Source: Sulfuritalea sp. (lineage in GTDB: Bacteria > Pseudomonadota > Gammaproteobacteria > Burkholderiales > Rhodocyclaceae). From it: a stretch of 64,000 bases of DNA. Below are positions 58,454 to 64,000 of this stretch, in pieces; position 1 is the stretch's first letter, and each line of letters starts with the position of its first letter. The notes beneath the pieces were generated by a model. It did no database searches and had not been told where the DNA came from. It was given only the letters and a program-made list of their open reading frames with translations. Location: the NCBI GenBank assembly GCA_023700805.1, contig JAMPYF010000027.1, positions 1-64,000 of the forward strand, in the 5' to 3' direction. The position numbers and the translations under genes are program-made.

Positions 58454-60041
58454 GGCCTATTCTGTTGAAAAATCCCTGGACATGCCATAGGCATTAGTGA
58501 TATGATTATGGCATTGTTTGAGGGGGTGGCATGCCATGATGGGTCGTCAAGCAACGGGTCGTGAGCAACTGTTCTACACCTTCAGTATGGAAGACCATGT
58601 TCCGGAGGGTCACCTGCTACGGGGCATTCATCACTTCCTTGACCTGATTTCATTCCGGCAGCACCTGGAGCCGTTCTACAGTCCCGTTGGGCGTCCGTCG
58701 ATTGACCCCGAACTGATGATCCGCATGTTGATCGTCGGCTACTGTTTCGGTATTCGTTCAGAACGGCGCCTGTGCGAAGAAGTCCATCTCAACCTGGCCT
58801 ACCGCTGGTTCTGCCGATTGGGCTTGGAAGATTCAGTGCCGAATCACTCGACGTTTTCCAAGAATCGGCATGGTCGCTTCCGTGACAGCCAAGCCTTCCG
58901 CCATTTGTTCGAGGGTGTCCTTCAGCGCTGCATGGCCGAAGGGCTGGTGCGCGGTGAAGGCTTTGCGACGGATGCCAGCATCGTCAAGGCCGATGCACAG
59001 CGGCAAAGTGGCGTGCCTAGGGATCAGCCGATTGATTGGGGCAACTCGGAGGAGGCCACCCGGCCGGTGCGCGAGTACCTGGCCGCACTCGATGAAACCA
59101 ATGATTCGGGTACGCCGCGCAAATCCATCTCGCTGACCGATCCGGCGGCGTCTTGGACCGCCGCTCCCGGCGGTCCCGCCTTCTTCGCCTACTCGACCAA
59201 CTATCTGATCGATCTCAAGGCGGGCATCATCCTTGATGTCGAACCGTCTGCCGTCAACAAGGCGGCCGAGGTTGAGGCCACCCAGACGATGATGGAGCGG
59301 GTAGAGAACAAGTTCGATCTAAAGCCAGAACGTCTTGTCGGCGATACCAACTATGGGTCGGCGGCCATGCTCGCTTGGCTGGTCGATGAGAAGCAGATCG
59401 AACCCCATGTGCCGGTCTGCGACAAGACCGAGCGACAGGACGGCACCTTCTCTCGAAGCGACTTTGAGTGGAATGCGCAGGCCAACGAGTACCGTTGCCC
59501 CGAAGGCAAGGCACTACGTTGTGACTGGCGTCCATTCAAGAATCCACGCACGCGTATTACCAAGGCCGACACCATCATTTATCGGTCAAGCGCACATGAC
59601 TGCCAGCGGTGTTCGATGAAAGACCGCTGCTCTCCCAATATGCCGTTTCGCAAGATCACCCGTAGCATCCATGAGGATGCACGCGATAAGGTTAGACGCC
59701 TCGCCACAACAGACGCTTATCTCCAGTCGCGCAAGGATCGCAAGAAAGTGGAAATGCTATTCGCGCATCTCAAACCTATCTTGAAGTTGGACAAGCTGCG
59801 GCTTCGTGGCTTCAGTGGTGCGCAGGATGAGTTCTTGCTGGCAGCAACTGCCCAGAATTTACGACGAATGGCGCAGTGGTTGATGCCAAGAACACCGGAA
59901 GCGAATCTGACGCCCGCATAACAGCGGGTTGTAGGCATTTCGCCTTTAAAAACTCACGACCAATTCCGTCTGAAATTCAATTTCCAACCGATAGACCATA
60001 CCCGTCGCAAATCAAAACCGGGTTTTTCAACGGAATAGGCC
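58454..60041 (+). mobile_element. IS1182-family insertion sequence
   Basis: Terminal inverted repeats are visible: the left end starts GGCCTATTCTGTTGAAAAA at 58454, and the complement of the right end, finishing at 60041, reads GGCCTATTCCGTTGAAAAA. They enclose one transposase gene. The outermost GGCC is itself palindromic and could be either part of the repeat or a target duplication. The element is about 1.6 kb and looks intact. Confidence 0.85.
58536..59921 (+). CDS. IS1182-family transposase
   Basis: A 461-residue transposase with an N-terminal DUF772-type domain (PSIDPELMIRMLIVGYCFGI, NHSTFSKNRHGRF) and a DDE nuclease core (FATDASIVKADAQRQ, LVGDTNYGSAAML, KKVEMLFAHLKPIL). It is full length and in frame, so the element may be active. 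I start at the ATG at 58536, with a second ATG at 58539, preceded by GAGGGGGT. Confidence 0.92.
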   Translation: MMGRQATGREQLFYTFSMEDHVPEGHLLRGIHHFLDLISFRQHLEPFYSPVGRPSIDPELMIRMLIVGYCFGIRSERRLCEEVHLNLAYRWFCRLGLEDSVPNHSTFSKNRHGRFRDSQAFRHLFEGVLQRCMAEGLVRGEGFATDASIVKADAQRQSGVPRDQPIDWGNSEEATRPVREYLAALDETNDSGTPRKSISLTDPAASWTAAPGGPAFFAYSTNYLIDLKAGIILDVEPSAVNKAAEVEATQTMMERVENKFDLKPERLVGDTNYGSAAMLAWLVDEKQIEPHVPVCDKTERQDGTFSRSDFEWNAQANEYRCPEGKALRCDWRPFKNPRTRITKADTIIYRSSAHDCQRCSMKDRCSPNMPFRKITRSIHEDARDKVRRLATTDAYLQSRKDRKKVEMLFAHLKPILKLDKLRLRGFSGAQDEFLLAATAQNLRRMAQWLMPRTPEANLTPA

Positions 60042-60168
60042 ATTTGCGGTCATTGCGAGCCGAATCGAACCAAGGTTCTGACTAGCCGCTTTGATGTATT
60101 TAGCGGACAGAAATCGCAATGCACGATGATGGACGAGAATCTTCCCCCGATTTCGTTGACACCCTGTT

Positions 60169-60969
60169 TCAGGCCAACTGTTTCTCATATGTAGCCGGGG
60201 ACACGTAATCTAATGATGAATGGATTCTATTGCGGTTGTAGAACGGAATGTAGCTCCGTAATACGGTGAGGATCTGCTGGTCTTCAGTGAAACGGTAGCC
60301 ATGCATGGTCTCGGACTTCATCGAATGGAAGAAGGACTCGATGAAGGCGTTGTCCGTCACCTTGCCCGGCCGGTTCATGCTCTGGGTGATACCCAGTTCG
60401 GCTAGGCGCGCGCGAAACGCACTGGCTGCGTACTCGATTCCGCGATCCGTATGGAAGACCAGCCCAGGGGGCGGTCGGCGGTTGGCCACAGCCCGGTTCA
60501 AGGCCCGCAGGGTCAGCGCCACGTCCTTGCGCCGACCGAAGCTCCAGCCCACCACCGCCCGTGAGCAGCGATCCAGCACCACCGCCAGGTAGCGGTAGAT
60601 CGCGCCGACCTTGAGGTAGGTGATGTCGCCGACCCAGACCTCATTGGGCTGGCTGGCCGGGTGCTCGTGCTGGCGATTGGGGATGTCAGCAAAGAAGCGC
60701 TTCACGGCCGGAATCGTGTAGCGGATCGTCGCCACCCGCGCCCGCAGGCCATGGTGGCGCATCAGGCGGGCCACCCGGTTCTTGCCCACCCGCAGGCCGT
60801 CCCGCTGCAATTCGCGATGCACCCGGGGGCTGCCGTAGAGGTAACGGCTGTCGGCATGGACCCGGGCGATCCGGCTAGCCAGTGCTTCGTCTTCCTGCGC
60901 ACGTACGCCCTGAGGGCGTCGGCGCCAGGCGTAGTAGCCGGCGCGGGTGACGCCGTACAGGCGGCACAT
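60169..60969 (-). CDS. IS3-family transposase OrfB (integrase core)
   Basis: A 266-residue rve-type integrase with the DDE triad in VWVGDITYLKVG, VFHTDRGIEYAS and NAFIESFFHSMKSE, after an HTH_21-like segment (YLYGSPRVHRELQRDGLRVG). The frame stays open further upstream (SKAEIFDFIEANRENHQIAL), which is the natural continuation. It lies in the +1 frame relative to orfA instead of the usual -1, so this copy may carry a one-base deletion. Confidence 0.9.
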   Translation of the reverse strand: MCRLYGVTRAGYYAWRRRPQGVRAQEDEALASRIARVHADSRYLYGSPRVHRELQRDGLRVGKNRVARLMRHHGLRARVATIRYTIPAVKRFFADIPNRQHEHPASQPNEVWVGDITYLKVGAIYRYLAVVLDRCSRAVVGWSFGRRKDVALTLRALNRAVANRRPPPGLVFHTDRGIEYAASAFRARLAELGITQSMNRPGKVTDNAFIESFFHSMKSETMHGYRFTEDQQILTVLRSYIPFYNRNRIHSSLDYVSPATYEKQLA

Positions 60970-61330
60970 CAGGGCTATTTGGTGGTTTTCCCGGTTTGCT
61001 TCGATGAAGTCGAAGATTTCCGCTTTTGATCGGAAGCAAACCGGATGGTTTTTTTAGGAGTTCATGTTCCTCCTTGAGCAGCTTGTACTTTCTCTCCAGC
61101 TCCCGCAGCCGCTTGAGCTCGGCGCTGGTCTCGGTATCGAGCTTGACCCACTTGGTCACGATCAGTCCCTCCCTGGCGTGCTTGCGCCAGCGTGACAGCA
61201 TGAAGGGGTGGATGTCCAGTGCCTCGGCCACATCCTGTACTCGTACGTCGCGCAGTTCGCTCAAGCGAACTGCCGTGGCCTTGAACTGCATGCTGTATCG
61301 ATGCGTTCGCGGCGGTCTCGATCTCGCCAT
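60875..61330 (-). CDS. IS3-family transposase OrfA
   Basis: A 151-residue frame. The first 100 residues are a helix-turn-helix (VQDVAEALDIHPFMLSRWRK) and a leucine-zipper-like helix (LKRLRELERKYKLLKEEHEL), typical of OrfA. The last 50 residues (from about KKPSGLL) read in a non-homologous frame. A run of seven A at the end of the helix is the expected frameshift site for making the OrfAB fusion. Confidence 0.85.
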   Translation of the reverse strand: MARSRPPRTHRYSMQFKATAVRLSELRDVRVQDVAEALDIHPFMLSRWRKHAREGLIVTKWVKLDTETSAELKRLRELERKYKLLKEEHELLKKPSGLLPIKSGNLRLHRSKPGKPPNSPDVPPVRRHPRRLLRLAPTPSGRTCAGRRSTG

Positions 61331-61446
61331 GCAACACCTCCTTGGTTAGACGGAGGTGTCAACTATTTCGGGGGAAGCTTACGATCGAGTTTCAGTTTTG
61401 GTTAGTTTGCTCGCCAACCTGACGAAACCTCGTTATTATCGAACTG

Positions 61447-62826
61447 TCATCGCTCCCTGCCCGCCTCGTGCCAGGCCTTCTGCACCGGTGACAGCAGGTA
61501 TTCCATCACCGTGCGGTGGCCGAGGGATATCTCGGCCACCGCCTGCATGCCGGCGCCCAGATCGAGGCGCTCGCCCTCCACCTCCAGGCTCATGGCCTTG
61601 AGGGACACCAGCGCCTTGTAGGTCAGCGGCTTGGCCGACTGGCGCTCGGCATTGGCGGCGCCGGTCTCCTGTGCAGCGGCATCCAGCGCATCGGCGCCGA
61701 CATGCTCGACCACGCCATCGACCATGCCGTATTTCTGGAACGGAAACGCCGCGAGCTTGACCTTGACCGGCTGGCCGGGACGGACGAAGCCGATGTCCTC
61801 GTTCGATACCCGGACCTCGGCCTTGAGCAGTTCATTCTTCGGCACCAGGGTCAGCATCACCGTGCCGGGCTGCACCACCGTGCCGCCCGTGTGGGTCGCC
61901 AGATCCTTGACGATGCCGTCCTGGGAAGCCTTGAGTTCCAGCAAGCCGCGGCGATGGCTCAGCTTCGCCGCCTCCTGCGCCAGCTTCTCGACGCTGCCGT
62001 GGATCTCGTTGCGCTCGGTATAAAGCTGTTTGCGCGCATCGGAGTCGATCTGCACCAGCTTGCGCTCCGACTGGGCAATGCCGGCCTGCGCCGATTCGAT
62101 CAGGTGGTCCTGGGCGCGCAGATCCTCTTCCTTCTCCAGCCGTTCGCGGCGCTTGTCGCTGACCATCAGCGGCCCGGCGAAACCCTGCTTCGACAACTTC
62201 TCGTAGGCCTGTTCCTGTTCCTGGTAATGCGGCAAGCTGCCCTGCAGCTTGTGCTTGACCCGTTCCGCCGCCGCCTTTTCGGCACGGGCCTTGGCCAGCC
62301 GCGTGCGTTCTTCGGCCAAGGCCGAGTCCACCGCGGCGCGATTGGCGCGGTACTGGGCGGTGATTTCCGCCGCCAGCGCCGGCGGATCAGTCGCCGCGAA
62401 CAGCAGGGGCGTTCCGTTCAGTTCGGCGTCGATGCGCTTCAGGGTCAGGCGCTTCCTCGCCAGATCGAGGTCGACCGACGCCGCGTCGGCCTCGGCCGGC
62501 AGGGCATCCATGCGCATCAGCACCTGCCCGGCGCGCACCGCGTCGCCTTCACGTACCAGGATGTCCAGCACGATGCCGGATTCCGGCGGCTGCACGATCT
62601 TGACGTAGCTTTGCGGCACCAGCTTGCCTTCGGCCACGGCGACGATATCCAGCCGCCCGACCACGCTCCAGACCAGCAAGCCGGCCAGCAGGCAGGCGAG
62701 CGTCAGCACTACGCGCCGCCCCAGCGGGTGCGGCGGGCTTTGCTGGATGCGCAGCAGGGGCGCGGCGAAGTCCGACGGAGCCGGCTCGACCGTCCCGAAC
62801 AAGCGCTTGCTCCATTTGGCCATCAT
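61447..62826 (-). CDS. HlyD-family type I secretion membrane fusion protein
   Basis: A 459-residue adaptor that links an inner-membrane ABC exporter to an outer-membrane channel. One membrane segment (about 37-57), a biotinyl-lipoyl-like half (GKLVPQSYVKIVQPPESG), a long coiled-coil hairpin (about 150-310) and the closing barrel (GIVKDLATHTGGTVVQPG, VRPGQPVKVKLAAFPF) are seen, ending with the typical GMQAVAEISLGHRTVMEYLLSP. The ATG at 62826 overlaps the stop of the upstream RTX gene, so they are coupled. The exporter ATPase is not in the window. Confidence 0.93.
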   Translation of the reverse strand: MMAKWSKRLFGTVEPAPSDFAAPLLRIQQSPPHPLGRRVVLTLACLLAGLLVWSVVGRLDIVAVAEGKLVPQSYVKIVQPPESGIVLDILVREGDAVRAGQVLMRMDALPAEADAASVDLDLARKRLTLKRIDAELNGTPLLFAATDPPALAAEITAQYRANRAAVDSALAEERTRLAKARAEKAAAERVKHKLQGSLPHYQEQEQAYEKLSKQGFAGPLMVSDKRRERLEKEEDLRAQDHLIESAQAGIAQSERKLVQIDSDARKQLYTERNEIHGSVEKLAQEAAKLSHRRGLLELKASQDGIVKDLATHTGGTVVQPGTVMLTLVPKNELLKAEVRVSNEDIGFVRPGQPVKVKLAAFPFQKYGMVDGVVEHVGADALDAAAQETGAANAERQSAKPLTYKALVSLKAMSLEVEGERLDLGAGMQAVAEISLGHRTVMEYLLSPVQKAWHEAGRER

Positions 62827-64000
62827 GATCCGTGCAGGCGGTCGAAGCCTTCGTGCAGCCCCTCGAAGGTCTTCAGGGCCGTGCCGGGAAGGCCGATGGG
62901 ACCGCGTCCGGCGAAGCCGCCCGGTGCCGAGGCCAGCGGGAAGCCGTCCGCGCGCCCGCCGCCCGCACGAGCGCACCAGGCGCCGCCCCAGTCGTTTTCA
63001 TCATGGTGCCCGGCCAGCTTGTCGCGCAGGCGGGCCCAGCCCATGGCGTAGTCGATCGGCGAGGCGGACGGCGACGGCGCCGCCTGCTGCTGCCAGGATT
63101 GCCAGGCCGCCTCGACTTCGCGCTGGCTCAGGAACTGCCCCGACCCGCTGTGCCAAGCGAATTCACTATCCCGCTCATGCCGCTCATCCTTGCCGTGGCC
63201 ATTGTTGCCGTGATCCCCATGGTCCCCGTGATAGCTGGGCTGCGGCGGCAGCGGCACATCGGGCAGGCCGCTCGTCGCCGTCGCGTCGCTGCGCGGCGTC
63301 GCCAATGCCGCGGACACCTCCTCCGGACGGATATCGGCCAGCGCACCGCTACTCGCATAGGCGGCCGCCAAGCTGCCGCCGGCGACATCGCCGGTAGTGT
63401 CGCCGAGTTTGAAGCGCGATGCTTCGCTGCCCGGCGTCCAGGAGTCGATGCGCTTGTTGGCGGCCAGCACGCTATCGAATGTTCGCACCAGGGCGGCAAA
63501 GTCGTAGCGCTCGAAGCTCGTCCCGGTGGCATCGGTCGCCACTTGCAGCGTGGCGATGCTGCGCTTGGCGCTGTGCTTGTACCAATCGTCGAACTGCAAG
63601 GAATCGCCGTTGCCGGCGTCCACGATCAGGTCCTTGCCGTGCTTCTGCAAGCGCAGGTCGCCGACGCGAATGCCGCCGCCTAAGGACAGCGTGTCGTTCT
63701 GCCCGTCGCCGCCCTCGACCCGGTCCTCGCCGTCGCCGTGGTTGAAGGCGATCACGTCGGCGCCACCGTCCAGGCGCAGGCTGTCGTCGCCGCGGCCACC
63801 GGCGAGGAAACCGGCGCCCGCGCCGTCTTCCAGCACGTCGTCTCCCGATCCGCCGTCCAGGGCATCGAGCCCCGCGCCGCCGAGCAGCCGGTCGTCGCCG
63901 GCCAGCCCGCGCAGCATGTCGTCGCCGGCCAGGCCGTCGAGACGGTTGTCGCCGCGGTTGCCGACCAGCAGGTTGCCCAGGCCATTGCCGCTTCCGTCGT
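62823..64000 (-). CDS. RTX calcium-binding protein, C-terminal part
   Basis: The gene enters from beyond the right edge; 392 residues are visible. They begin with RTX nonapeptide repeats (GLAGDD, GGAGLDALDGGSGDD, GGRGDDSLRLDGGAD), which bind calcium, then a DGDSL-like closing module (DLIVDAGNGDSLQFDDWY) common near the end of RTX proteins. The last 150 residues contain a His/Asp-rich patch (YHGDHGDHGNNGHGKDERHE) and no clear domain. It is probably secreted by a type I system that uses the HlyD-type adaptor encoded next. Confidence 0.9.
   Translation of the reverse strand, partial: DGSGNGLGNLLVGNRGDNRLDGLAGDDMLRGLAGDDRLLGGAGLDALDGGSGDDVLEDGAGAGFLAGGRGDDSLRLDGGADVIAFNHGDGEDRVEGGDGQNDTLSLGGGIRVGDLRLQKHGKDLIVDAGNGDSLQFDDWYKHSAKRSIATLQVATDATGTSFERYDFAALVRTFDSVLAANKRIDSWTPGSEASRFKLGDTTGDVAGGSLAAAYASSGALADIRPEEVSAALATPRSDATATSGLPDVPLPPQPSYHGDHGDHGNNGHGKDERHERDSEFAWHSGSGQFLSQREVEAAWQSWQQQAAPSPSASPIDYAMGWARLRDKLAGHHDENDWGGAWCARAGGGRADGFPLASAPGGFAGRGPIGLPGTALKTFEGLHEGFDRLHGS

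Larger units (their letters stand above)
60141..61377 (-). mobile_element. IS3-family insertion sequence
   Basis: Inverted repeats bound the element: CTTCCCCCGATTTCG at 60141 and, on the other strand at 61377, CTTCCCCCGAAATAG, both continuing to TTGACACC (23 bases, about 20 matching). It encloses orfA and orfB on the minus strand and is about 1.24 kb, the normal size. I found no obvious target duplication. Only 99 bases separate it from the IS1182 element. Confidence 0.88.

Noticed and set aside
58450..60045. GGCC as a target-site duplication of the IS1182 element
   Set aside because: GGCC is palindromic and contiguous with the inverted repeats, so it cannot be told apart from part of the element without an empty site.
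60135..61385. Target duplication flanking the IS3 element
   Set aside because: The bases next to the two inverted repeats (GAGAAT on the left, CTTACG on the right) do not match.
1..64000. CRISPR arrays, rRNA and tRNA genes
   Set aside because: No regularly spaced direct repeats and no recognisable rRNA or cloverleaf sequences were noticed on either strand; a dedicated RNA search was not possible here.

Overview
This GC-rich window reads as chromosome from a motile, metabolically flexible betaproteobacterium. Rhodocyclaceae or a close relative is my best guess, inferred from the cheR-cheB-cheD-cheY-cheZ-cheA set, an FlrBC/FleSR-type flagellar two-component pair, a NAD-reducing (HoxFUYH) hydrogenase and a DsrS-like gene. 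No rRNA, tRNA or CRISPR array was seen. No gene-free stretch exceeds about 300 bases; the longest is about 290 bases, before the MoxR gene.

Region 1 (1-19,100) is signalling and chemotaxis. It starts with the tail of a chemoreceptor, then a response regulator with an HD-GYP c-di-GMP phosphodiesterase domain, overlapped by a large hybrid kinase. A convergent FixJ-like regulator follows. The chemotaxis operon then runs cheR-cheB-cheD-HDOD-receptor-tandem CheV-cheY-cheZ-cheA and ends with an odd J-domain protein. No separate cheW is present; a double CheV (CheW-REC-CheW-REC) sits where one might be expected.

Region 2 (19,100-31,350) holds a Sel1-repeat protein, a GGDEF diguanylate cyclase with an I-site, a membrane-anchored methyltransferase, a second HD-GYP protein, a small lipoprotein, a second hybrid kinase paralogous to the first, and an exported alpha-carbonic-anhydrase-like protein that seems to lack one zinc ligand.

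Region 3 (31,400-38,100) is flagellar: fliE with an FlrC/FlrB-type pair on the minus strand, divergent from fliF-fliG. An unknown exported coiled-coil protein follows.

Region 4 (38,200-45,200) has a SWIM/SNF2 helicase, then a tightly overlapping MoxR ATPase - metallopeptidase/VWA protein - DsrS-like operon.

Region 5 (45,300-57,700) is a nickel and hydrogenase island. It has a NiCoT permease under a promoter that coincides with a NikR-like palindrome, an HD-nikR-VOC operon on the other strand, and hoxF-hoxU-hoxY-hoxH. An ABC importer lies between hoxH and the maturation protease gene hoxW. Two intergenic repeats interrupt the hox operon.

Region 6 (57,700-64,000) is accessory: a VapBC-type toxin-antitoxin pair with a palindromic operator, an IS1182-family element and an IS3-family element, then a type I secretion adaptor and the C-terminal part of an RTX protein that runs off the window.

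Several short dispersed repeats recur, among them a 20-base sequence and a roughly 100-base multi-hairpin element placed flush with stop codons.
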